From: Bryobacterales bacterium F-183
Lineage (GTDB): Bacteria > Acidobacteriota > Terriglobia > Bryobacterales > Bryobacteraceae
Direction of reading: 5' to 3'
Length of the DNA: 64,000 nucleotides
Assembly: GCA_016865505.2 (NCBI GenBank)
Contig: AP025252.1
Location: forward strand, 3,348,001 to 3,412,000
Position 1 is the first letter of the stretch. Each line of letters starts with the position of its first letter. The notes beneath the pieces were generated by a model. The model was not told the DNA's origin, did not search any database, and worked only from the letters and a program-made list of their open reading frames with translations. The position numbers and the translations under genes are program-made. Positions 45,137 to 55,739 of the stretch are shown here, piece after piece.

Positions 45137-47203
45137 CTACACCAACCCCATCGCGTACACCAACCGGTCGAGCAGCCAGATCCCAGGGAATGGCACAATC
45201 AACCCGCCCAGTCCGTACACCAGCAGATTCCGCCGCAACAGCGCCTCCGCACCATCCGGCCTGTACTTCACACCGCGCAACGCCAACGGCACCAGCACGA
45301 TGATGATCAGCGCATTAAAGATCACCGCCGACAGCACCGCGCTCTTCGGGTTATGTAGCCCCATCACATTCAACTGGCCCATCGCCGGATAAATCGCCAT
45401 AAACATGGCCGGAAGAATCGCGAAGTACTTCGCGACATCGTTCGCAATCGAAAACGTCGTCAGCGCCCCACGCGTAATCAGCAACTGCTTCCCAATCGCC
45501 ACCACCTCAATCAGCTTGGTGGGATTCGAGTCCAGATCCACCATGTTGCCGGCCTCTTTCGCCGCCATCGTACCCGTGTTCATCGCAAGCCCCACATCGG
45601 CCTGCGCCAACGCCGGAGCATCATTCGTACCATCGCCCGTCATCGCCACAAGTCTGCCCTCAGCCTGCTCACGCTTGATGTAGTTCAGCTTGTCCGCCGG
45701 CGATGCCTGTGCCAGAAAGTTATCGACCCCCGCCTCCGCAGCAATCGCCGCGGCCGTCAAAGGATTGTCGCCGGTAATCATCACCGTCGAAATCCCCATG
45801 CGCCGTAACTCTGCCAGGCGCTCCTTCATCCCACCCTTGACGACGTCCTTCAGATGGATCACGCCCAGCGCACGCTTCCCATTCGCCACCGCCAACGGCG
45901 TACCGCCCTGCCGTGAAATACCCTCGGCAAGCTCTCGCAGTTGATCCGGCGCACTCCCGCCTTCCTCTTTCACAAATTGCTCAATCGAAGCCGTCGCGCC
46001 TTTCCGCAAACGCCCGCCATTCCAGTCCACGCCGCTCATTCGCGTGTATGCAGAGAAGGGAACAAACGTTGCCTCATGCTGTGCCAACTCGCGACCCCGC
46101 AGTCCGTACTTCTCCTTCGCCAGCACCACAACAGACCGCCCCTCGGGCGTCTCATCGGCAAGACTCGAAAGCTGCGCCGCCTCAGCCAGCTCAACATCGG
46201 TCACACCAGCTAAAGGCAGAAACTCCACCGCCTGGCGATTCCCGATGGTGATCGTCCCGGTCTTATCCAGCAACAGCGTATTGATGTCGCCCGCGGCTTC
46301 AACGGCCTTACCACTCATGGCCAGCACGTTATGCTGCATCACGCGATCCATACCCGCAATCCCAATCGCCGATAGCAGCCCGCCAATCGTCGTCGGTATC
46401 AGGCACACCAGCAGCGACACCAGCACCGCGACACTCGGTGCCGTACCCGTCCCCGCCGCATTCACGCTGTACTGCGCAAACGGCTGCAACGTCACCACGG
46501 CCAACAGAAAGATCAGCGTCAAGCCCGCAATCAGAATGTTCAACGCGATCTCGTTCGGCGTCTTCTGCCGCTCCGCGCCTTCCACCAGCGCGATCATCCG
46601 ATCCAGGAATGTCTCGCCAGGGTTCGACGTGATGCGAATCCGAATCTGATCCGACAGCACTCGCGTACCACCAGTCACTGCCGACCGGTCCCCGCCGGAC
46701 TCTCGAATCACCGGCGCGCTCTCGCCCGTAATTACGGACTCATCCACCGTCGCGATCCCGTCAATCACCTCGCCATCGCCCGGAATCGTATCGCCCGCCT
46801 CGCAGATCACAACGTCGCCGGCGCGCAGTTGCGACGCAGCCACATCTTCCACTGCGCCCTTCGCCGTTACCCGATGCGCCAGCGAGTCGGACTTTGTCTT
46901 ACGCAACGTATCCGCCTGCGCCTTTCCACGGGCCTCCGCCATGGCCTCGGCAAAGTTCGCAAACAACACCGTGAACCACAGCCACAGCGTGATCTGCAGG
47001 TTGAACCAAACATCCGCCGTACCCATCGCCGCATCGCGAATCAGCAGCACGGACGACAGCGCCGCACCAGCCTCCACCACAAAAATCACTGGATTCTTCA
47101 GCAATTGCGCCGGGTTCAGCTTCACAAACGAATCCCGGACAGCCCGCCCCAGGATCTCCGGATCAAACAACGGCCGCTTCTGCGAAAGTGTCGAGGTTGC
47201 CAT
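45137..47203 (-). CDS. kdpB: Potassium-transporting P-type ATPase subunit B
   Basis: 688 residues, normal for KdpB. It has the phosphorylation site [16 protein letters not shown], the actuator [15 protein letters not shown] and the hinge [19 protein letters not shown]. It hydrolyses ATP to drive K+ taken up through KdpA. The start overlaps the kdpA stop in TAATG, so the two are cotranslated. Confidence 0.98.
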   Translation of the reverse strand: MATSTLSQKRPLFDPEILGRAVRDSFVKLNPAQLLKNPVIFVVEAGAALSSVLLIRDAAMGTADVWFNLQITLWLWFTVLFANFAEAMAEARGKAQADTLRKTKSDSLAHRVTAKGAVEDVAASQLRAGDVVICEAGDTIPGDGEVIDGIATVDESVITGESAPVIRESGGDRSAVTGGTRVLSDQIRIRITSNPGETFLDRMIALVEGAERQKTPNEIALNILIAGLTLIFLLAVVTLQPFAQYSVNAAGTGTAPSVAVLVSLLVCLIPTTIGGLLSAIGIAGMDRVMQHNVLAMSGKAVEAAGDINTLLLDKTGTITIGNRQAVEFLPLAGVTDVELAEAAQLSSLADETPEGRSVVVLAKEKYGLRGRELAQHEATFVPFSAYTRMSGVDWNGGRLRKGATASIEQFVKEEGGSAPDQLRELAEGISRQGGTPLAVANGKRALGVIHLKDVVKGGMKERLAELRRMGISTVMITGDNPLTAAAIAAEAGVDNFLAQASPADKLNYIKREQAEGRLVAMTGDGTNDAPALAQADVGLAMNTGTMAAKEAGNMVDLDSNPTKLIEVVAIGKQLLITRGALTTFSIANDVAKYFAILPAMFMAIYPAMGQLNVMGLHNPKSAVLSAVIFNALIIIVLVPLALRGVKYRPDGAEALLRRNLLVYGLGGLIVPFPGIWLLDRLVYAMGLV

Positions 47204-48894
47204 TAGAAGAGCCTCCCTTCCAGCAACAGAAAGTGCTCCGCAATGGGACTCAGCGACAGTGCGGGGAAGAACGTCAACGCCCCGACAATCACAATCGTCC
47301 CCACGAGCAACGTCACAAACAGCGGACCATGCGTCGGCAGCGTACCCGTTGTCACCGGCAGTTTCTTTTTCGCCGCCAGGCTCCCGGCCACCGCCAGCAT
47401 CGGAATGATGATGAAGAACCGCCCCACCAGCATCGCGATCCCCAACGTCACGTTGTACCAGGGCGTATTCACGCCAATCCCCGCAAAAGCACTGCCGTTA
47501 TTGGCCGCAGCGCTCGTGTACGCATACAGAATCTCGGCAAACCCATGTGGACCCGCGTTATTCAAAGTCCCCGTCCCTACCACGCTCCCGGCGGCCGTAA
47601 ACAGCAGAATCGCCGCGGCCGTAGCAATCATCGCCAGCATCGCCATCTTCACTTCTTTGCCCTCGATCTTCTTGCCCAGATACTCCGGTGTGCGACCCAC
47701 CATCAGGCCCGCGATAAACACCGCCAGTACGGCAAACAGCAGGACCCCGTACAACCCCGCGCCCACGCCACCAAAGATCACCTCGCCCGTCTGCATGTTG
47801 AACAGCGGCACCAGTCCGCCAAGCGGCGTCAAGCTATCGTGCATCCCATTCACCGCGCCGCAACTGGCAGCCGTCGTGATCGTGGCAAACAGCGCCGTCG
47901 CCGCAATCCCGAACCGTACCTCTTTGCCCTCCATATTGCCGCCCACAACACCCAGGCGCGCCAATTCAGGATTCCCGGCCTGCTCCATCCCGTACACCAC
48001 AAACACACCTGCCAGAAACAGCACAGCCATCGCCGAGAAGATCGCCCAGCCCTGCCGTTGATCACCGGTCATCCGCCCAAACGTGTACGTCAGTCCAGCC
48101 GGAATCACAAAGATCATCAGCATCTGCACCAGGTTCGTCAGCGGCGTAGGATTCTCAAACGGATGCGACGAGTTCGCATTGAAGAACCCGCCGCCATTGG
48201 TCCCCAGCATCTTGATCGCTTCCTGCGAGGCCACAGGACCCTGCGCAATCACTTGTGTCCTACCCTCCACCGTCGTCACCTGCGTGTAGGCGGATAAGTT
48301 CTGGATCACGCCCTGGGAACAAAAGAACAGCGCCCCCACCACCGACAGCGGCAGGAGCACATACAGCACCCCGCGCGTCAGATCCACCCAAAAGTTCCCG
48401 ATGGAGCTTGCCTGCTGCCGCGCGAACCCCCGCGTCAGTGCAATCGCCACCGCCAAACCCGCAGCCGCCGATGCAAAGTTCTGCACCGTCAACGCGGCCA
48501 TCTGCACCAGATAGCTCATCGTGGATTCGCCACCGTACGCCTGCCAGTTCGTATTCGTCACAAAGCTCACCGCGGTGTTAAACGCCAACTCAGGCGTCAT
48601 CACTTCCGTACCAAACCCCGCGGGATTCAACGGCAAAACACCCTGCAACCGTTGCAGCAGGTACGTAAACAGGAAGCTGACAAAGCTGAACGACAGAAGG
48701 CTCCCGGCATACTGCGTCCAATGTTGCTCCTGGTTCGCATCAACACCCACCACCCGGTAAAAAAACCGCTCCATCGCACGCAGGAACGCAAACTCGCCGC
48801 TGAACACACGTGCCATATACACGCCAAAGGGCCGAGCCGCCAGCACAATCAGCAGAAAGAACACCACGACCTGCAGAACACCGTTGGAAGTCAT
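47203..48894 (-). CDS. kdpA: Potassium-transporting ATPase subunit A
   Basis: 563 residues with about ten membrane helices. Four selectivity-filter-like repeats can be seen, for example [56 protein letters not shown] and [12 protein letters not shown]. It carries the K+ pathway of the pump. A strong GGAGGAG, formed by the end of kdpF, precedes the ATG. Confidence 0.98.
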   Translation of the reverse strand: MTSNGVLQVVVFFLLIVLAARPFGVYMARVFSGEFAFLRAMERFFYRVVGVDANQEQHWTQYAGSLLSFSFVSFLFTYLLQRLQGVLPLNPAGFGTEVMTPELAFNTAVSFVTNTNWQAYGGESTMSYLVQMAALTVQNFASAAAGLAVAIALTRGFARQQASSIGNFWVDLTRGVLYVLLPLSVVGALFFCSQGVIQNLSAYTQVTTVEGRTQVIAQGPVASQEAIKMLGTNGGGFFNANSSHPFENPTPLTNLVQMLMIFVIPAGLTYTFGRMTGDQRQGWAIFSAMAVLFLAGVFVVYGMEQAGNPELARLGVVGGNMEGKEVRFGIAATALFATITTAASCGAVNGMHDSLTPLGGLVPLFNMQTGEVIFGGVGAGLYGVLLFAVLAVFIAGLMVGRTPEYLGKKIEGKEVKMAMLAMIATAAAILLFTAAGSVVGTGTLNNAGPHGFAEILYAYTSAAANNGSAFAGIGVNTPWYNVTLGIAMLVGRFFIIIPMLAVAGSLAAKKKLPVTTGTLPTHGPLFVTLLVGTIVIVGALTFFPALSLSPIAEHFLLLEGRLF

Positions 48895-48896
48895 AA

Positions 48897-48980
48897 CTAG
48901 AACTCCTCCGGCTTCAACAGCGCGTAAAGTAGATACAAAAACAGTAGGAAGGCGCAGCCGGCGCCAATCAGATAGTCCAT
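48897..48980 (-). CDS. kdpF: Potassium-transporting ATPase small subunit F
   Basis: A 27-residue single-helix peptide ([20 protein letters not shown] then LKPEEF). Size, the [11 protein letters not shown] ending and its place 2 bp before kdpA identify KdpF, a lipid-like stabiliser of the complex. AAAGG lies about 10 bp upstream of the ATG. Confidence 0.93.
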   Translation of the reverse strand: MDYLIGAGCAFLLFLYLLYALLKPEEF

Positions 48981-48984
48981 GGGA

Positions 48985-49068
48985 TTAGAGCCTTTCGCAG
49001 GCTTTGGTGAGAGCCCAGGACAGTACAAAGAACGCCAGCGCCACGGCGATATAGAGGAAGTCGAACAT
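48985..49068 (-). CDS. 27-residue membrane peptide upstream of kdpF
   Basis: ATG 49068 to TAA 48985 encodes one hydrophobic helix (FDFLYIAVALAFFVLSWALT) and a polar tail KACERL. It sits 4 bp before kdpF and has the same length. I recall similar peptides of unknown function at this place in other kdp loci. It could be an extra small subunit or a leader peptide. Confidence 0.7.
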   Translation of the reverse strand: MFDFLYIAVALAFFVLSWALTKACERL

Positions 49069-49087
49069 GAGGGAGCAAGCCTTTCTT

Positions 49088-49105
49088 CTCGTCTCCACTG
49101 ACGAG
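49088..49105 (-). promoter_or_regulatory. Hairpin in kdp leader
   Basis: CTCGTC (49088-49093) and GACGAG (49100-49105) form a 6-bp stem with a 6-nt loop between the probable regulator site and the first kdp start. It may stabilise or regulate the leader. Confidence 0.35.
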
Positions 49106-49119
49106 AGTAGGGCTTAACT

Positions 49120-49136
49120 CATAAAGAAGTCATAAA
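49120..49136 (-). promoter_or_regulatory. Candidate KdpE binding site, TTTATG direct repeat
   Basis: On the minus strand TTTATG occurs twice with 11-bp spacing (TTTATG-N5-TTTATG). This matches the OmpR-family direct-repeat rule and resembles the E. coli KdpE site (TTTATA-N5-TTTACA). It lies 52-68 bp upstream of the first kdp ORF. Confidence 0.65.
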
Positions 49137-49154
49137 GAGGCGCTAAGGACTTCG

Positions 49155-49838
49155 TTAAGGCTCAAACCGGTACCCGACCCAAGGCTCCGTCAGCAGGTGC
49201 CGCGGATGCGCCGGATCGGGCTCAATCTTCTTGCGAAGCTGATTCACAAACACTCGCAGGTACTCCACCTGATCCCCGTAATCAGGACCCCAAACCGCCT
49301 GCAACAACTTCGTATGTGGAATCGGCACAGAAGAGTTCGCCACAAAATACTGCAGCAAGTCGAACTCCTTCGGCGTCAGCCGTACCTCTTTGCCTCCACG
49401 CCGTACCCGCCGCGCCGCCAGGTCGATCTCCACCCCATCCAGTTGCAGCACCTCGCTCTGCCCGCTCACCACCGGAAGTCGCCGCAGCGCCGCACGTATC
49501 CGTGCCAAAAGCTCCGGAACTCCAAACGGCTTCGTGATGTAATCATCCGCGCCCGAATCAAGCGCGATCACCTTATCCGATTCCGAATCGCGTACCGTCA
49601 GCATGATGATCGCCGCTTCAGACCCGCTGCGTAGCTCACGGCAAGCCGCCAGTCCGCCCATCCCCGGCATGTTCATGTCCAGCAGCACCAGGTCGAATCG
49701 TTGATCCCGAATCGCCAGCAATGCCTCTTCGCCGGTCTTTGCGTCAAACACCTCGTATCCTTGCGCCGCCAGCGTTGTACGCAACACCCGTCGTATCTGC
49801 GGCTCATCATCGACAACAAGAATGCGACCCGTACTCAT
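49155..49838 (-). CDS. kdpE: KdpE-like response regulator
   Basis: 227 residues: a receiver with DLVLLDMNMPGMGG, MLTVRDSESDKV and YITKPFGVPELLARI, then a winged helix with VRLTPKEFDLLQYFVANSSV and VWGPDYGDQVEYLRVFVNQL, the KdpE-type ending. It should be phosphorylated by the kinase encoded just upstream (4-bp overlap) and activate the kdp promoter at the TTTATG repeat. It ends 86 bp before the first transporter ORF. Confidence 0.93.
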   Translation of the reverse strand: MSTGRILVVDDEPQIRRVLRTTLAAQGYEVFDAKTGEEALLAIRDQRFDLVLLDMNMPGMGGLAACRELRSGSEAAIIMLTVRDSESDKVIALDSGADDYITKPFGVPELLARIRAALRRLPVVSGQSEVLQLDGVEIDLAARRVRRGGKEVRLTPKEFDLLQYFVANSSVPIPHTKLLQAVWGPDYGDQVEYLRVFVNQLRKKIEPDPAHPRHLLTEPWVGYRFEP

Positions 49839-51271
49839 TTGCCCCGATCCTTTGGCATTCGAAAACAGAATGTCGCCCCCGGGGTCTCAAGCTCCAAAAA
49901 GAGATCACCGCCGTGTATCCGCGAAATCTCGCGAGCGATGTGTAACCCCAATCCCGTACCCGGAACCTGATCCCGAGTGCTCGCCCGCCGGTAAAACTTA
50001 TCGAAGATCCGCTCCTGATCGCGTTCCGGAATCCCCGGACCTTGATCCGCAATCCGTATCGTCAAGAAGCCGCCCTCTAAACCTGCCGTACACGTCACCG
50101 CAGCATCCGCGTTCGAATACTTCAACGCGTTATCCAAAACCTGCCGCAGTGCCAGTGTCATCAACTCCCGGTCCACCACCAATCGCGTATGCCAACCCTC
50201 TCCAAGAGTCAGGATCCGCTCCGCCCCACGGCCTTCAAAGATGCTCGCCGCAGCATCCAGCAGCGCCTTCGCCGTCGTCTCATCCCGCCGCAGACGTACC
50301 TTCCCCGCATCCACCTCGGCCATCTTGACCGCTTCCGTCACCAGTTGGCTCAGCCGGTCGGCCTCTTCTTCAATCACCTTCGTCAACTCGCCCTGTGCCT
50401 CAGGCTCCACCATCCGCAACCCGGTCGCGGCAGCCTTAATCGATGTCAAAGGCGTCTTGAACTCATGGGCGATCGCATCCAGCAACGTCGACTTAAACTC
50501 CTCGCTCTGCCGTGCTGCCTCCGCACGATTTGCAGCCTCTTCCGTACGCACCCGTTCCAGCGCAATCGCCACCAGATTCAACATCGATTGAATCGCCCCG
50601 TCCGACGCCTTGCTACCCACCGCCGCCAGCGCCCCCATCGGACTCCCACCCAGCGAAATGGGCCAAATATTCAAATCTCGCGCCGCATCTCGATAATGCG
50701 TACCCATGCGAATGGTCTCGTCCAACCGGCTGTCCAGAGGCTCGGCAAACTCTACCGGACCACCGCGAAACACCTGCTGGGACTTCGCATCAAACACCAC
50801 CACACTCGGCCAATCAAAGATCTGCGCGATCGACTGTGCCGCCTGCGTACCAATCGACCGCGTTGGATCCGTCAACAAAATCGCCCGGCTCAGCGAGTAC
50901 AACTGCTCCGTCTCCTGCTGCCGCATCCGGGCTTCCGCCGCCTCACGCTGCGCTTTATCAGACAACCGGCTTGCCACCAGCGCCGTAATCAAAAACGCCG
51001 ACAAAGCAGCCCAATTCTCGGGATCCGCAATCGTCAGCCGCCCGACCGGAGGCAGAAAGAAGAAGTTGAAGCAGACCGTCGCAGCCACTGCCACCGTCGC
51101 CGCTACTCGAAATCCGCCAAACGTCGCGACCCCCAACACCACCATCAAAAAGCAAAAGCCAACAGTCGAGCTGTTGGCCACAATCAAACCGGAAAATAGA
51201 AAGGTGACAGCCGCTACGCCCGCCAATCCGGCGAGTAACAGCCCAAGCACCGACAAAGTTCTACGAGGCAC
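49835..51271 (-). CDS. kdpD: KdpD C-terminal half: membrane histidine kinase (DUF4118-GAF-HisKA-HATPase)
   Basis: 478 residues. Four membrane helices of the DUF4118 type fill the first 110 residues (VGFCFLMVVLGVATFGGF; AALSAFLITALVASRL). A GAF-like section follows (SVVVFDAKSQQVFRGGPVEF), then HisKA (AIAHEFKTPLTSIKAAATGL) and the ATPase motifs DNALKYSNADAA, DQGPGIP and GTGLGLHIAREI. This is exactly the second half of classical KdpD. The N-terminal KdpD and Usp domains are encoded separately at the far end of the operon, in two copies. Confidence 0.9.
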   Translation of the reverse strand: MPRRTLSVLGLLLAGLAGVAAVTFLFSGLIVANSSTVGFCFLMVVLGVATFGGFRVAATVAVAATVCFNFFFLPPVGRLTIADPENWAALSAFLITALVASRLSDKAQREAAEARMRQQETEQLYSLSRAILLTDPTRSIGTQAAQSIAQIFDWPSVVVFDAKSQQVFRGGPVEFAEPLDSRLDETIRMGTHYRDAARDLNIWPISLGGSPMGALAAVGSKASDGAIQSMLNLVAIALERVRTEEAANRAEAARQSEEFKSTLLDAIAHEFKTPLTSIKAAATGLRMVEPEAQGELTKVIEEEADRLSQLVTEAVKMAEVDAGKVRLRRDETTAKALLDAAASIFEGRGAERILTLGEGWHTRLVVDRELMTLALRQVLDNALKYSNADAAVTCTAGLEGGFLTIRIADQGPGIPERDQERIFDKFYRRASTRDQVPGTGLGLHIAREISRIHGGDLFLELETPGATFCFRMPKDRGK

Positions 51272-51292
51272 GTAACCTCTTCATCGAACCAC

Positions 51293-51337
51293 AAAAAAGG
51301 CAAACGGCGGCGAGGGAGGAAGGTTGCCGCCGTTTGC
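51293..51337 (-). terminator. Rho-independent terminator of katG
   Basis: GCAAACGGCGGC (51300-51311) pairs with GCCGCCGTTTGC (51326-51337), a 12-bp perfect stem with a 14-nt loop. On the minus strand it is followed by CTTTTTTG. It separates katG from the kinase gene. Confidence 0.93.
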
Positions 51338-51354
51338 ACGCAAGGAAGGAACTT

Positions 51355-53598
<2,244 letters not shown>

Positions 53599-53640
53599 TC
53601 AGTCTGCTGCAGCTTTTCAAGAAGAAACAGAGCCCAAGGC

Positions 53641-53655
53641 TTATAGCTCGAATAA
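53641..53655. promoter_or_regulatory. PerR/Fur-like dyad upstream of katG
   Basis: TTATAGCTCGAATAA, extended to CTTAT-N7-ATAAG, is a dyad about 70 bp before the katG start. Nine of 14 positions match the PerR box (TTATAATNATTATAA). The similarity is suggestive only. Confidence 0.35.
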
Positions 53656-53733
53656 GTATTTCTGTACACCCGTTCCAGAAGCAAACAAATAGATCTTCGA
53701 ACCCCAGTCAGCATCCATAGAGAAAGTCGCGGC

Positions 53734-55263
53734 ATGACGGTTCGCAATCTTCTCGTAATCCTTGGTGATCAGCTGGACCCTGCATCACCTTTACTAAAAG
53801 ACGGCGATCCAACCCGTGACCTTATTCTGATGGCGGAAGTCCGTGAGGAATCCACTCACGTGTGGAGCCATAAGGCGCGCATCGCAGTGTTCCTGTCTGC
53901 GATGCGCCATTTTTGCCAGCAGCGTCGCGACGAGGGCTGGCAGGTCGAATACCACCACATCGAAGACGCCAACGGTCCTGCCACACTGGCAGACGCCCTT
54001 CGCTTCGCCATCGCCAAGCATAAGCCCGAACTCGTCCGCGTCGTAGAACCCGGGGACTATCGCGTCGCCAAGGCCCTACGTCAGGTCGCTCCGCACCTCG
54101 ACTTCGTCCCGGACATCCACTTCCTCTGCCCCGTCAAGGATTTTCGAGACTACGCAAAAGAGCGCAAACAGCTCCGCATGGAGTACTTCTATCGCGACAT
54201 GCGCCGCAAATACAGCGTTCTCATGACGTCCGACGGCAAGCCCGAAGGCGGCGACTGGAACTATGACTCGGACAACCGCGGGTCCTTCGGCAAACAAGGT
54301 CCCAAAGCAGTACCAGCGCCCCGCGCCTTCAAACCCTCCAAGATCACGCGCAGCGTTCTCGATACCGTAGATCGCGTCTTCCCGCAGCATCCCGGCACCT
54401 GCCGCAACTTCGATTGGCCAGTCACGCCCCAGCAAGCCGCGGAAGTCCTAGACGACTTTTTGGACCACCGCCTCGAACACTTTGGCACCTATCAGGACGC
54501 CATGTGGACCGGCGAGCCGTACCTCTACCACTCGCGTATCTCCGTCGCGCTCAACCTCAAACTGATACACCCGCTCACTGTCGTCCAAGCCGCAGAAGAA
54601 CGCTATCGCAAGGGCCTCGCGCCGCTCGCAGCCGTAGAAGGCTTCATCCGGCAGATCCTCGGCTGGCGTGAGTACGTACGCGGCGTCTACTGGACCTTCA
54701 TGCCCCAAGGCTACGCCAGCCGCAACGCCCTCGCCGCCTCAAATCCTCTACCAAAGTTCTACTGGACCGGCGAAACCGACATGCAGTGCCTTCGCCAAGC
54801 CATCGGCCAAACGCTTGAATACGGGTACGCCCACCACATCCAGCGCCTCATGGTCACGGGCTTATTCGCGTTGCTCTTCGGCGTCGAACCCAAGCAGGTA
54901 CACGAGTGGTACCTCGCCGTATACGTCGACGCGGTCGAATGGGTCGAACTCCCCAACACCATCGGCATGTCGCAATTCGCGGACGGCGGCATCATGGCCT
55001 CCAAGCCCTACGCGGCCTCCGGCAAGTACATCCAGCGCATGAGCAACTACTGTACGGGCTGCAAGTACGATCCCGCACAGTCCACGGGCCCCAACGCCTG
55101 TCCCTTCACCACGCTCTATTGGGACTTCCTCCTTCGCCATGAGCCTGCCCTGCAGGCCAACCAGCGCATGAAGATGCAGGTCCGCAACTTGGATCGTCTC
55201 TCGCCCGATCAGAAAGCCAACATCATTCGCCAGGCGGACATCCTCCGCGCCTCTTTGTCATGA
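53734..55263 (+). CDS. phrB: Fe-S bacterial cryptochrome/(6-4) photolyase (PhrB type)
   Basis: 509 residues. The N-terminal part has the photolyase-related Rossmann start (VRNLLVILGDQLDPASPLL). The C-terminal FAD domain includes GWREYVRGVYWTFMP and HHIQRLMVTGLFALLFGVEP. Four cysteines at 352, 440, 443 and 456 (MQCL, CTGC, ACPF) have the same spacing as the [4Fe-4S] ligands of Agrobacterium PhrB (350, 438, 441, 454). It repairs UV (6-4) photoproducts with light. The stop overlaps the next ATG by 4 bp. Confidence 0.95.
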   Translation: MTVRNLLVILGDQLDPASPLLKDGDPTRDLILMAEVREESTHVWSHKARIAVFLSAMRHFCQQRRDEGWQVEYHHIEDANGPATLADALRFAIAKHKPELVRVVEPGDYRVAKALRQVAPHLDFVPDIHFLCPVKDFRDYAKERKQLRMEYFYRDMRRKYSVLMTSDGKPEGGDWNYDSDNRGSFGKQGPKAVPAPRAFKPSKITRSVLDTVDRVFPQHPGTCRNFDWPVTPQQAAEVLDDFLDHRLEHFGTYQDAMWTGEPYLYHSRISVALNLKLIHPLTVVQAAEERYRKGLAPLAAVEGFIRQILGWREYVRGVYWTFMPQGYASRNALAASNPLPKFYWTGETDMQCLRQAIGQTLEYGYAHHIQRLMVTGLFALLFGVEPKQVHEWYLAVYVDAVEWVELPNTIGMSQFADGGIMASKPYAASGKYIQRMSNYCTGCKYDPAQSTGPNACPFTTLYWDFLLRHEPALQANQRMKMQVRNLDRLSPDQKANIIRQADILRASLS

Positions 55264-55715
55264 CACCCGCTCCGCTCTACGCACTCCTCTTCATCAACCT
55301 CACCGCCAACCTCTTCATGCTGGGCCTCATCTGGTTCGTCCAGATCGTGCATTACCCGTTATTCGCAGCCACCGGACGGGACCAGTTCACCCGTTACGAA
55401 TCCCAGCACGCGAGCCTCACCACCCTCGTCGTCGGACCCCCGATGCTCGCCGAACTCGCTGCCTCTCTCGCTCTCGCCGCCTTCGCCACCGGAGGCCGCC
55501 TGCCCGCCTGGGCACTCTGGAGCAGCGTCGCCCTTGTCGGCATTATTTGGCTCTCCACCGCGTTCTTACAGGTCCCCTGCCACGATGCTCTCCAGCGCGG
55601 CTTCGACGTCGGCACCCACCAATTCCTCGTCAACTCCAACTGGATCCGTACCATCGCCTGGAGTCTCAAAGCGGCCATCTCCGTCTACCTCTGCTGGAAG
55701 GTGATCGTTCCCTGA
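55260..55715 (+). CDS. Four-helix membrane protein of unknown function
   Basis: 151 residues, cotranslated with the photolyase (ATGA). Four hydrophobic segments are present (LYALLFINLTANLFMLGLIW; LAELAASLALAAFATGG; LWSSVALVGIIWLSTAFL; AWSLKAAISVYLCW). A conserved-looking first loop reads VQIVHYPLFAATGRDQFTRY and the C-terminal loop VNSNWIRT. I know similar unnamed proteins next to photolyase genes, but no function can be given. Confidence 0.75.
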   Translation: MTPAPLYALLFINLTANLFMLGLIWFVQIVHYPLFAATGRDQFTRYESQHASLTTLVVGPPMLAELAASLALAAFATGGRLPAWALWSSVALVGIIWLSTAFLQVPCHDALQRGFDVGTHQFLVNSNWIRTIAWSLKAAISVYLCWKVIVP

Positions 55716-55739
55716 CCCCCGCGTTACCATAGCCGTTTC

